The notes: generated by a model from the sequence alone, not told the origin. Positions 1 through 7,213 are shown, counted from the first letter of the stretch. The stretch is 7,902 nt of DNA from Bacteroidales bacterium (GCA_007130555.1 SLSH01000154.1:1-7902); one strand, 5' to 3'. A program made the numbers and translations.

Positions 1-1
1 C

Positions 2-1951
2 TCGGTTATATCGGATAAAGGGCTTATAATTACAAATTATCATTGCGGACATGGAATTATTCAAGGTCACAGCAGTATGGAAAATGATATTTTAACCGAT
101 GGCTTTTGGGCGAAATCAAACGAAGAAGAACTGGTAAACGAAAATCTTACGGCAATATTTCTTATTGAAATGACAGATGTAACCGATAAAATTCTGTCGG
201 AAATTACCGAAGATATGACCGAGAAAGAAAGAACTCGTATAATATCTGAAAAATCAAAAAAACTGGAAGAAGAGGCAACAAAAGACAATCATTACAAAGC
301 CGAAGTAAGAGCATTTTTTCAGGGAAATCAGTATTTCTTAATTATTAATGAAGTTTTTGAAGATATTCGTATGGTTGGTGTCCCTCCTTATAGTATCGGC
401 AGATTTGGCGGAGATACAGATAACTGGATGTGGCCCCGCCATACCGGTGATTTTGCATTATTCAGAATCTATACCGACCCTGACGGAACTCCTGCTGTAT
501 ATTCCGAAGAAAACATCCCATACAAAGCTAAAAAACATCTGCCTGTTTCATTGTCCGGTACCGAAAAAGGAGATTTTACAATGGTTTTTGGTTACCCCGG
601 TACAACAATGCAATATCTGCCGTCTTTTGCAGTAAAACAAATTTTAGAAGAAACATATCCCAACAGAACATTGATCAGAGGGAAAAAATTAGACATTTTA
701 AATAATGCAATGGACTCCGACCCTGAAATCAGATTACAATACTCTGCAAAAACCGCAAGAGTTTCGAATGCATGGAAAAAATGGTTAGGCGAAATAAGAG
801 GACTAAATCGCCTAGATGCAGTTAATGTAAAAAAACAATATGAAAAAGAATTTACCCAATGGGTAAACGAAAACAGCGAAATACAGCAGAAATATGGAAA
901 TATCCTTAAAGAATACAAAGATACTTATGATAAAATATCTCCTTACAGTATGGCTTTTGATTATTTCAGAGAAGCAGGATTAGGCTCGGAAGCTATTATG
1001 TTTGCATCTCAATTGAGAGGACTTGAAAATATTTCAAAAGATAATATGGAAATAATTCCAAAACTTAAAAAAGACGCAAAAAACCATGCCGATAATTTCT
1101 ATAAAGATTACCATCCGCCCACGGATAAAAAGATTTTTGCAGAGATGATAAAATTGTATTATGAAAATATTCCCGTAGAATTTCATCCCGAATATTTTAA
1201 AAATCTTGAAAAATATTTTCGAAAATCCGAAAAACCTTTTAAACATTTTGCAGAATACTGTTTTAATAAATCCATACTGACCGATGAGGATAAATTTTAT
1301 GATTTTCTGGAAAATCTTAATCACCGTTCAATAAGAATAATTGAAAAAGACCCGTTTTTTATTCTCAGACAGGATTTTGCAAGTATATACAGAGAAAAAA
1401 TCTATCTTGAACTAAATAAATACCACACAAAATCAGACAGTCTTCACAGGGTTTATATGAAAGCTCAATTAGAATTTGAAGAAGGCAAAATTTTTTATCC
1501 CGATGCAAATTTTACTTTGCGGGTATCTTACGGTAAAATTGACACATATTATCCTGCTGATGCGGTAAAATACAAATATTATACAAGTTTAAGCGGTATA
1601 ATGGAAAAAGAGAATCCTGATATTTATGACTATAAAGTTAATGACAGGCTTAAAGAACTTTATTACGAAAAGGATTTCGGGATTTATTCGGCTTCTGACG
1701 GTACAATGCGTGTTTGTTTTATTGCTTCAAATCATACAACAGGAGGAAACTCGGGTAGCCCTGTTTTAAATGCAAACGGCGAACTTATAGGAGTAAATTT
1801 TGACAGGAATTGGGAAGGAACTATGAGCGACATTATGTATGATCTTGATATGTGCAGAAACATTTCAATTGATATCAGATACGTTCTTTTTATTATTGAT
1901 AAATTTGCAGGTGCAAGCCATCTGATAGAAGAAATGGAAATTCGTATGTAG
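2..1951 (+). CDS. dpp11: S46 dipeptidyl-peptidase, DPP11-type (Asp/Glu-specific), 5' end cut off by window
   Basis: Serine exopeptidase expected to release dipeptides from the N-terminus of oligopeptides in the periplasm. The frame is open from base 2. The ATG at 77 lies inside the conserved core and is not the start, because the catalytic-His motif TNYHCG is encoded before it (His at 41-43). The triad is completed by Asp at 449-451 in GGDTDNWMWPRHTGDF and Ser at 1751-1753 in GGNSGSP. Asn and Trp of DNW, with Asp of NFDR, match the family's binders of the substrate amino terminus. Arg at 1805-1807, 18 residues after the Ser, matches the Arg that gives P. gingivalis DPP11 its acidic P1 preference. 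GTTMQYLPSFAV also resembles DPP11 rather than DPP7. By alignment with the complete paralogue at 4920-7088, about 78 residues are missing, including the signal peptide and the first Cys of a likely disulfide. The C-terminus (RYVLFIIDKFAGA...) is intact, with no type IX sorting tail. The gene runs tail-to-tail with the nuclease gene, 12 bp apart. Confidence 0.95.
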   Translation, partial: SVISDKGLIITNYHCGHGIIQGHSSMENDILTDGFWAKSNEEELVNENLTAIFLIEMTDVTDKILSEITEDMTEKERTRIISEKSKKLEEEATKDNHYKAEVRAFFQGNQYFLIINEVFEDIRMVGVPPYSIGRFGGDTDNWMWPRHTGDFALFRIYTDPDGTPAVYSEENIPYKAKKHLPVSLSGTEKGDFTMVFGYPGTTMQYLPSFAVKQILEETYPNRTLIRGKKLDILNNAMDSDPEIRLQYSAKTARVSNAWKKWLGEIRGLNRLDAVNVKKQYEKEFTQWVNENSEIQQKYGNILKEYKDTYDKISPYSMAFDYFREAGLGSEAIMFASQLRGLENISKDNMEIIPKLKKDAKNHADNFYKDYHPPTDKKIFAEMIKLYYENIPVEFHPEYFKNLEKYFRKSEKPFKHFAEYCFNKSILTDEDKFYDFLENLNHRSIRIIEKDPFFILRQDFASIYREKIYLELNKYHTKSDSLHRVYMKAQLEFEEGKIFYPDANFTLRVSYGKIDTYYPADAVKYKYYTSLSGIMEKENPDIYDYKVNDRLKELYYEKDFGIYSASDGTMRVCFIASNHTTGGNSGSPVLNANGELIGVNFDRNWEGTMSDIMYDLDMCRNISIDIRYVLFIIDKFAGASHLIEEMEIRM

Positions 1952-1963
1952 TGAAATTTAAAT

Positions 1964-3211
1964 TTAATCAATTACTTCAATACTTCTTGAATTACTGATA
2001 ATCATTGAAGGAATTCCATTATACTCTGAAACCTTACCCTTAAAACAAACTTTTTTATCCATCAAATAGATTTCCGGCTTATATTCAAAATTAATAACAT
2101 TATCTTTAAAAATTGTTACTGAAAACAATTGATCAGGGAAAACTTTATCTAAATTAATAAAAATATTTCCCTTGCCAGATTTATGAGTTGCCACAACTGT
2201 ACCACAAACGGTTACATTTCTGTGATAATCAATTAGCTGTCTTGCTTCTACTGTGTTGTAAGTTCCTTCCGGCAATTCTTCCCGTCTTAATGGTCTTGCC
2301 TCTGCTTGTTTGCCTTCAGGATACCATTTGGATAGTTCATATTTTGACTCAATAAGTTTTTCTTCTTCTTCGTTTAGAGCAGCAAAGAAATTAATTCCTG
2401 TAAGATTTTCTATTGAATCAATTGTTACTACATAATGGCTGATAGGATATATTAAATTTTCCTGAGGTACCAAAAAACCTATTCCGATTTTTCTGTCATA
2501 ATCCATTGCAATTTTATAATGATATTCGGGAATAGGTAATTTATTTACTCCTTTTTCCTGAACAGGCAGTCCTTCTCTTAAGACCGGAGCTGTTACAACA
2601 AATAAGTCGGCATCAGGATTATTGTAAATATATGTTCTTAAAAAATTTTCTATTTCCGTCCATTTTTGTCTGTTAAATTCGGGAGTTTGCGGAGTAATAT
2701 TTGAGTAATAATAAGATTCTGACAATGCTTTTTCTGACCATCTGAAATCTGCCGAGGGAGCCAGATGCCCTCTGTCGTATCCAAAACCGTCATATTTGTA
2801 CGAACCGTCTTCTTGCTTATATTTTATAAAATAATCCGCTTCAACCCCGGTGTTTTTTATTTTTGGGTCTGCTCTGAAATCATTTGTTCTTGACACACGT
2901 CCTTCTATTATATCTCCGGTAATGATATGTACCACCCATTTGGCTAAATTATATTCATCCGAGAATACAAGACACATAGCAGAATGGCATACAAGTTCTT
3001 CACCCTCTTCAAGTTCGGGCAATCCAATCTCATGAATTCTCTCAATTACATGGTTTAACTTCAATTCTTCAATTAAATTTTCTAAACTATCCTTTTTATT
3101 GATTACGGATTGGTATTGTTTATTGAGAATTTCAATTTTTTCTTGTGTTGACTGCGCAAAAACAAAGCCTGAAATTATTATCATTAAAGTGAATAGAAAT
3201 AGTCGTATCAT
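1964..3211 (-). CDS. Exported DNA/RNA non-specific endonuclease (NUC1 family) with C-terminal OB-like domain
   Basis: Predicted secreted sugar-non-specific nuclease, 415 residues. A signal peptide covers residues 1-19 or 20 (MIRLFLFTLM..., ending FVFAQ). A charged, helix-prone stretch follows (about 22-60), then a lead-in with VCHSAMCLVFS and KWVVHIITGD (74-100). The nuclease core has DRGHL at 146-150 with His149 as the expected general base. Next come N171 (SNITPQ), N180 and E188, whose spacing matches the Serratia nuclease metal-site pattern (N110, N119, E127). Residues about 332-413 (VCGTVVATHK..., ...GKVSEYNGIPSMI) look like an OB-fold nucleic-acid-binding domain; this part rests on pattern only. 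The ATG at 3211 directly precedes the signal peptide. A likely role is degrading extracellular nucleic acids for nutrients or biofilm turnover, which is inference. The gene is divergent from the Fe-S gene and convergent with the DPP11 gene. Confidence 0.92.
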   Translation of the reverse strand: MIRLFLFTLMIIISGFVFAQSTQEKIEILNKQYQSVINKKDSLENLIEELKLNHVIERIHEIGLPELEEGEELVCHSAMCLVFSDEYNLAKWVVHIITGDIIEGRVSRTNDFRADPKIKNTGVEADYFIKYKQEDGSYKYDGFGYDRGHLAPSADFRWSEKALSESYYYSNITPQTPEFNRQKWTEIENFLRTYIYNNPDADLFVVTAPVLREGLPVQEKGVNKLPIPEYHYKIAMDYDRKIGIGFLVPQENLIYPISHYVVTIDSIENLTGINFFAALNEEEEKLIESKYELSKWYPEGKQAEARPLRREELPEGTYNTVEARQLIDYHRNVTVCGTVVATHKSGKGNIFINLDKVFPDQLFSVTIFKDNVINFEYKPEIYLMDKKVCFKGKVSEYNGIPSMIISNSRSIEVID

Positions 3212-3238
3212 AATGATGAATTTTGAATTATAAAATAT

Positions 3239-3270
3239 TAAAGATATATTATTTTTTTCAGATAAACAAT
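3239..3270 (-). promoter_or_regulatory. Candidate promoter for the nuclease gene
   Basis: Read on the minus strand this is ATTG (3270-3267), 20 nt, then TATCTTTA (3246-3239). It is one base off the Bacteroidota -7 consensus TAnnTTTG and keeps TTG of the -33 box. The start would fall near 3232, giving a leader of about 20 nt, similar to the other genes here. It overlaps the promoter proposed for the divergent Fe-S gene. Assigned by eye. Confidence 0.4.
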
Positions 3271-3286
3271 AAATAGTTTATTTTTG
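3256..3286 (+). promoter_or_regulatory. Candidate Bacteroidota-type promoter for the YjdI/CDGSH gene
   Basis: A perfect -7 box TATTTTTG lies at 3279-3286, with TTTC at 3256-3259 (consensus TTTG) 19 nt upstream. Transcription would start near 3293, leaving a leader of about 16 nt (A-rich, no Shine-Dalgarno) before the ATG at 3309. This is the expected pattern for the main sigma factor of this phylum. Confidence 0.6.
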
Positions 3287-3308
3287 TAAAATAAAAGAAA
3301 TCAATAAA

Positions 3309-3752
3309 ATGAAAAACAGCAGAATAATCAAAAAATACACAAACGGAGAAATAACGGTTGTATGGCAACCAGATGAATGTATTCACAGTGGCGAGTGTTA
3401 TACAATGCTGCCAAATGTTTTTAAACCGCGAGAAAGACCATGGGTAAAAATTGACAATGCATCTACAGAAGAGATAATTGAAACCGTTAATGCATGCCCT
3501 ACGGTAGCATTGACATATTATTACAATAACGGTGAAAAAAATCAGATTATGGAAAAAAAACCTAAAGATGCTCAGAATAAAATAGAAATTTTTGAAAACG
3601 GACCAATAATGGTGCCTGCTCATATAAATGTTATAGATTCAAAAGGCAATATTCTTAAACCCGGTGAAGATAAATTAATTTGCCGTTGCGGACATTCGGC
3701 AAATAAGCCTTTTTGCGATGGTTCCCACATGGCTAAAGGATTTAAAGGGTAA
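3309..3752 (+). CDS. YjdI-type (4Fe-4S) domain fused to CDGSH iron-sulfur domain
   Basis: Small cytoplasmic iron-sulfur protein of 147 residues with two recognisable domains. Residues about 5-72 match the divergent single-cluster ferredoxin family of E. coli YjdI (Fer4_19): C24, H26 and C30 in DECIHSGECY, PNVFKPRERPWV at 35-46, and C63 in NACPTVAL. Only three cysteines are visible in this half, so a fourth ligand is not obvious; H26 is a candidate. Residues about 98-145 form a CDGSH domain with CRCGHSANKPFCDGSH: C125, C127, C136 and H140 are the standard 3Cys-1His ligands of a 2Fe-2S cluster. A low-complexity linker (about 75-97) joins them. The role is probably electron transfer or Fe-S/redox handling, and no partner is evident. 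It has its own promoter, and no gene follows closely on the same strand, so it looks monocistronic. No signal peptide is present. Confidence 0.92.
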   Translation: MKNSRIIKKYTNGEITVVWQPDECIHSGECYTMLPNVFKPRERPWVKIDNASTEEIIETVNACPTVALTYYYNNGEKNQIMEKKPKDAQNKIEIFENGPIMVPAHINVIDSKGNILKPGEDKLICRCGHSANKPFCDGSHMAKGFKG

Positions 3753-3782
3753 ATCTTATTGCGGAAAAAAACTGTTAGTCTG

Positions 3783-3804
3783 CATTGCCAATTTTATGGT
3801 AATG
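3783..3804 (+). terminator. Possible weak terminator after the Fe-S gene
   Basis: CATTGCCA and TGGTAATG can pair as an 8-bp RNA stem with one G-U and a 6-nt loop, 30 nt after the Fe-S stop codon. The following GTTAATTATTTT is only moderately U-rich. Plausible as a terminator, but it could be chance. Confidence 0.3.
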
Positions 3805-3810
3805 GTTAAT

Positions 3811-3860
3811 TATTTTAACTAAGGGTATAAGGATATATGGAATCCCCCTTAGTTAAAATA
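3811..3860. repeat. Perfect 15-bp inverted repeat enclosing a dispersed repeat copy
   Basis: TATTTTAACTAAGGG (3811-3825) and CCCTTAGTTAAAATA (3846-3860) are exact reverse complements with a 20-nt loop. The centre holds a small inner pair, GGAT (3831-3834) and ATCC (3842-3845). From 3820 to 3851 the sequence closely resembles 7214-7255. It has the form of a hairpin-forming intergenic repeat. It could help end transcription from either side, but lacks a separate U-run. Confidence 0.75.
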
Positions 3861-3870
3861 GTGATAGAAC

Positions 3871-3902
3871 CTTGGGTATTATAATATAAGTTTGTAATTT
3901 TG
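3871..3902 (+). promoter_or_regulatory. Candidate promoter upstream of the methyltransferase gene
   Basis: CTTG (3871-3874), 20 nt, then TAATTTTG (3895-3902), a perfect Bacteroidota -7 box with a 3-of-4 -33 box. Transcription would start near 3909, giving an unusually long leader of about 128 nt before the ATG at 4037. A closer promoter was not found, but one with poor consensus match cannot be excluded. Confidence 0.5.
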
Positions 3903-3908
3903 TACAAA

Positions 3909-4036
3909 AAATCAAAAACGGCAAACACCACATAATACGAAGAACATATATTTTAAAAGAGGTGGTATGTGTTAAATATAAACAAGTTGGCAACTATAAT
4001 AAAATGATACTGCAAAACAGAACAAACTAATAAGAT
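3909..4036 (+). promoter_or_regulatory. Long untranslated leader / intergenic stretch with imperfect hairpin
   Basis: Between the predicted start site and the methyltransferase ATG there is no credible ORF; the only ATG with a purine-rich lead (3967) opens ATG TGT TAA. AACAC-CAC-ATA (3924-3934) can pair with TATGTGTT (3966-3973) with CAC bulged. GTTGGCAAC (3986-3994) is a small near-palindrome. No known riboswitch class was recognised. The stretch could be a structured 5' leader, a degenerate recombination site, or plain spacer. Confidence 0.3.
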
Positions 4037-4885
4037 ATGATTAAACAAATTTACAGATTTCTGAGCCCTAAATTTCAAAACTTATTTCTTGAGTATAAAG
4101 TAGATTTTAAGCCGAGATATGGACATGGGAAACCCGCACATCAGGATTTACTGAAAATAATAGATGCAAACAGGAATAAATACAAGGAGTTGATTGATTT
4201 GGCTCTTTCATTTAAAGAAAATATTTGGACAATCAAAGATGCCGGCAAAGAAAACGATTCAAATAAACCTGTATGGAATAACGGATTTTTACCCGGACTT
4301 GATATAATCGGAATTTATTCTATGCTAACAGAGTATAAGCCTAAAAAGTACATTGAAATAGGTTCGGGCAATTCAACAAAAGTTGCTTATAAAGTTAAGA
4401 CTGAACAAAAAACAGATACTGAAATTATTTCAATTGACCCTAAGCCCCGGGCAGAGATTGATAATTTAGCCGACAGGATAATCAGAAAAGCTTTTGAGAA
4501 TATTGATTTAGATATTTATAATGAATTGAATGAAAACGACATTTTATTTATTGATAATTCTCACAGGATTTTGCCGAATTCCGATTCAATGGTTTTCTTT
4601 CTTGAATTATTTCCAAAATTAAAAAAAGGGGTAATCGTTCATATTCACGATATTTATTTACCTTATGATTATCCGCAATTTATGTGCGACAGGTTTTATT
4701 CCGAGCAGTATGGATTAGCTATGTATTTACTTGCAAACCCTAAAAAATATGAAACAATTTTACCAAATTATTTTATTTCTGAGGATAAGGAACTGTCAGA
4801 TATGATTTCACCGATTTGGAACCATGAAAATCTTAAAAATGTTGAAAGACATGGAGGTTCGTATTGGATTAGAATAAACGAATAG
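4037..4885 (+). CDS. Class I SAM-dependent methyltransferase (Methyltransf_24-like)
   Basis: Predicted cytoplasmic methyltransferase of 282 residues. The Rossmann core starts near residue 104: motif I YIEIGSGNS (105-113) binds SAM, D134 in IISIDPKPR is the likely ribose-binding acid at the end of strand 2, NDILFIDNSH (167-176) is the strand-4 motif, and GVIVHIHDIYLP (198-209) is the strand-5 region. D173 and H204-D205 lie where related O-methyltransferases of the TylF/CmcI type place metal or catalytic residues; that role is inferred. The first ~100 residues are an N-terminal extension including FKPRYGHGKPAH (24-35), and residues ~210-282 a C-terminal cap. The substrate cannot be read; related proteins often sit in glycan or secondary-metabolite clusters, but no such genes are near. 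The ATG at 4037 is the first in frame, with a stop codon at 4031-4033. There is no Shine-Dalgarno sequence. It is convergent with the DPP7 gene, 34 bp apart, and no terminator hairpin is visible between them. Confidence 0.85.
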   Translation: MIKQIYRFLSPKFQNLFLEYKVDFKPRYGHGKPAHQDLLKIIDANRNKYKELIDLALSFKENIWTIKDAGKENDSNKPVWNNGFLPGLDIIGIYSMLTEYKPKKYIEIGSGNSTKVAYKVKTEQKTDTEIISIDPKPRAEIDNLADRIIRKAFENIDLDIYNELNENDILFIDNSHRILPNSDSMVFFLELFPKLKKGVIVHIHDIYLPYDYPQFMCDRFYSEQYGLAMYLLANPKKYETILPNYFISEDKELSDMISPIWNHENLKNVERHGGSYWIRINE

Positions 4886-4919
4886 AATTTTCTTATTTTG
4901 TATATATAGCTTGTAATAT

Positions 4920-7088
4920 TTACCTCACAACATTCAACTCTCTCATAATATTTTGTGCATTAGCGTATTTGTCTATTACAAACAGTACATATCTGGCATC
5001 AACATTTATACATTTTTGCAGTACGGTTTCAAAATGTATATCACCTGACATTGCTTCGCTGTTACCGTCAAATGCTACCCCGATTAGTCTTCCTTCTGCA
5101 TCAATTACGGGAGAACCTGAATTACCGCCTGTAATATCATTATTTGTAATAAAGCAGGTTACTAACTCGCCTTTATCGTTAATATAATCTCCGAAATCTT
5201 TATTATTATAAAGTTCAGTAAGTCTTTCGGGGACATAGAATTCGTGGCAATCCTGGTCTTTCTTTTCCATTACGCCTTCAATTGTTGTATAATAATCATA
5301 AACAACACCGTCTCTAGGTTCGTAACCTCCAACTGTTCCATAAGTAATTCTTATTGTTGAATTTGCGTCGGGATATAAGAATTTATCATCATTTATCTGC
5401 AACCATCCGTCAACAAAAAGCCTTTCTCCGCGTGGAAGTTCTTTTGAGAGTTCTCTGAATTGTTCATTAATCTCTCTATATGAATAAAACACAGACATTC
5501 CTGCATTAAGAGCCGGGTCATTTCTTAATTTTCTTAGGCGGGGTCTGTCCAGAAAACTCATAAATGCTTCTTCTGTTCCAAAAACCGATTTATTGATTAT
5601 GTCTTCGGCATAAGCTTCAAAATCATTTTTATATGATTTTTCTATTGTTTCAAATACTTCGGGATGATATTTTTTATCCATATTTTCATAAACATATTTA
5701 TACATCGCGGCAATTAGCCTTTTCTCGGTACCGGGATTATAATCTTTATAAAAATTTTCGGCAGATTGCCTTGCATTTTCTATGGCTTCATCAATTTTTT
5801 CCTGTTCTTTTGACTCCAGAGCTTCCAATAAATTTCGGTTTCTGTATGCAAACATTGGTAATTCGGCTCCGGTAAGAAGACCTTCAAACATATACATTCT
5901 TGCTTCTGTAAGTTCTTTTCTGTTATTATAAACCTGTTCAATTATATTTAAAGCATCTCCGTATTTTTGTTGTCTTTCGGGATTTTCACTTGCCCACCGG
6001 ATAAACTTTTTTTCTATATCTTTTTTGATGCCCATGGTATTCAAACGTCTTAAAGCTTTGTTTTGCTCATAAGAGTATTTCCAGTAATTTGAAACTCTTG
6101 CGGCTTTTGATGCATACTGAATCCTGACAAGATCATCCTTTAACATATCTTCTTTGATAATATCTAATTTTACGGTTCTGATATCATGTCTTAATGTATT
6201 TACTATATTCATTGTTTCGGCAAGACCGAAAGAAGTCAGATATCTGTTAGTAGAACCTGAAAAACCCATAATCATTGCGAAGTCGTTATCTTTAAATCCT
6301 TTTGTGCTTACAGGCAAATAATAGTTTGGTTTCAGCGGAATATTTTCTTCCGAATAACTTGCCGGAGTGCCATCCGGAGCAGTATAAATCCTTAACAGAG
6401 CAAAATCGGCAGTATGTCTTGGCCACATCCAGTTATCCGTATCTCCTCCGAATTTTCCCATAGCAGAAGGAGGTGCTCCCACAAATCTTACATCTTTATA
6501 AATAATATGTACAAATAAAAAGAACTGATTATTGTTAAACATATCCACAACTCTTGCTTTATAGTAAGTATCTTCAATTGCCATTTCAGTTAATTCATCT
6601 GAAAATTCTTTAATTTTTATATTTCTTTCTTCTTCTGTCATTTCATCATTTAATTCGGACAATATTTTATCAGTTACATCCTCCATTCTAATCATTATTG
6701 ATGCAGTAAGTCTTTCGTTCAGAATTTCTTCATCTTTTGAGTATGCCCAGAAACCGTTTTTAAGGTAATCATTTTCCAGAGAAGAATGCGATTGAATATA
6801 TCCATAAACACAGTGGTGATTTGTAATTAACAATCCTTCCGGCGATATAATACCTGACGAACATCCGTGTCTGAATTCACTTCCGGCACGTCCTAATCCT
6901 ACTATTGCATCTTTAATTGATGCCTGATTTATAGAATATATATCTTCCGGTGTTAACTTAAATCCTGCTTCTTTAAATTCCGTATAATTTTTATCAAGTA
7001 ATGATAAAAGCCACATTCCCTCATCTGCACGAAGTTGAGGAATTAAAAAAAGTACCGCTAATAATTTTATAAATAAATATTTTTTCAT
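4920..7088 (-). CDS. dpp7: S46 dipeptidyl-peptidase, DPP7-type (hydrophobic P1), complete
   Basis: Periplasmic serine dipeptidyl-peptidase of 722 residues, the usual family length. A Sec signal peptide (about 1-21, MKKYLFIKLLAVLFLIPQLRA) precedes DEGMWLL, the typical start of mature S46 proteins. The triad is H92 (TNHHC), D228 (RHTADF) and S657 (GGNSGSP). N219, W220 and D674 match the residues that hold the substrate amino group. G675, 18 residues after the Ser, corresponds to the Gly of DPP7, which favours hydrophobic or aliphatic P1 residues, and FDGN.EAMSGD is the DPP7-style context. C76 and C93 are spaced as in the family's conserved disulfide. Residues about 290-560 are the helical domain inserted between the two halves of the chymotrypsin fold. 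Oddities are V94 where the family usually has Gly after HHC, Ala for Gly in HTGD, and Ser for Trp after FDGN. No type IX sorting tail is present. A promoter is proposed at 7117-7147. Confidence 0.95.
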   Translation of the reverse strand: MKKYLFIKLLAVLFLIPQLRADEGMWLLSLLDKNYTEFKEAGFKLTPEDIYSINQASIKDAIVGLGRAGSEFRHGCSSGIISPEGLLITNHHCVYGYIQSHSSLENDYLKNGFWAYSKDEEILNERLTASIMIRMEDVTDKILSELNDEMTEEERNIKIKEFSDELTEMAIEDTYYKARVVDMFNNNQFFLFVHIIYKDVRFVGAPPSAMGKFGGDTDNWMWPRHTADFALLRIYTAPDGTPASYSEENIPLKPNYYLPVSTKGFKDNDFAMIMGFSGSTNRYLTSFGLAETMNIVNTLRHDIRTVKLDIIKEDMLKDDLVRIQYASKAARVSNYWKYSYEQNKALRRLNTMGIKKDIEKKFIRWASENPERQQKYGDALNIIEQVYNNRKELTEARMYMFEGLLTGAELPMFAYRNRNLLEALESKEQEKIDEAIENARQSAENFYKDYNPGTEKRLIAAMYKYVYENMDKKYHPEVFETIEKSYKNDFEAYAEDIINKSVFGTEEAFMSFLDRPRLRKLRNDPALNAGMSVFYSYREINEQFRELSKELPRGERLFVDGWLQINDDKFLYPDANSTIRITYGTVGGYEPRDGVVYDYYTTIEGVMEKKDQDCHEFYVPERLTELYNNKDFGDYINDKGELVTCFITNNDITGGNSGSPVIDAEGRLIGVAFDGNSEAMSGDIHFETVLQKCINVDARYVLFVIDKYANAQNIMRELNVVR

Positions 7089-7116
7089 ATCACAAAATTT
7101 TAAAAGTTAATTTTAA

Positions 7117-7147
7117 CAAAAATAAATTTAATATCTATACCTGCAAC
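7117..7147 (-). promoter_or_regulatory. Candidate Bacteroidota-type promoter for the DPP7 gene
   Basis: On the minus strand: GTTG (7147-7144), 19 nt, TATTTTTG (7124-7117), i.e. a perfect -7 box and a 3-of-4 -33 box. Transcription would begin near 7110, leaving a leader of about 22 nt. A second perfect -7 box, TAAATTTG (7163-7156), lies just upstream but has no matching -33 box. The ATG at 7088 has no Shine-Dalgarno sequence. Confidence 0.6.
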
Positions 7148-7213
7148 CATATTAACAAATTTATTTTAATACATGACAAAACTTTTTTTAATCGTTTTTT
7201 GAAAGCAATAATA

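Noticed and set aside
77..79. ATG at 77 as the start of the first peptidase
   Set aside because: The catalytic-His motif TNYHCG and more S46 sequence are encoded in frame upstream to the window edge, so the gene is truncated by the window rather than starting here.
2850..3035. Plus-strand ORF inside the nuclease gene
   Set aside because: Antisense shadow of a strongly supported coding region with no recognisable protein signature; the same applies to the other overlapping ORFs at 67-288, 348-635, 592-918, 1034-1324, 1732-1971, 3258-3623, 4969-5187, 5633-5875 and 7269-7565.
3811..3860. CRISPR repeat or toxin-antitoxin operator
   Set aside because: A single palindrome without regularly spaced copies or a nearby regulator gene; better described as a dispersed hairpin repeat.
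3920..3977. Genuine integron attC site
   Set aside because: Size and a bulged stem fit, but the left core box is poor, no integrase is in view and the neighbouring genes have normal chromosomal promoters. Kept only as a low-interest possibility in the leader finding.
2..7088. Composite mobile element bounded by the two inverted peptidase copies
   Set aside because: The copies are diverged functional genes, there is no transposase or target duplication, and the genes between them look like ordinary chromosomal genes.
7173..7202. Small ORF MTKLFLIVF on the plus strand in the 7089-7297 gap
   Set aside because: Nine codons, no ribosome site or promoter in register, and located over the minus-strand promoter region; most likely chance.
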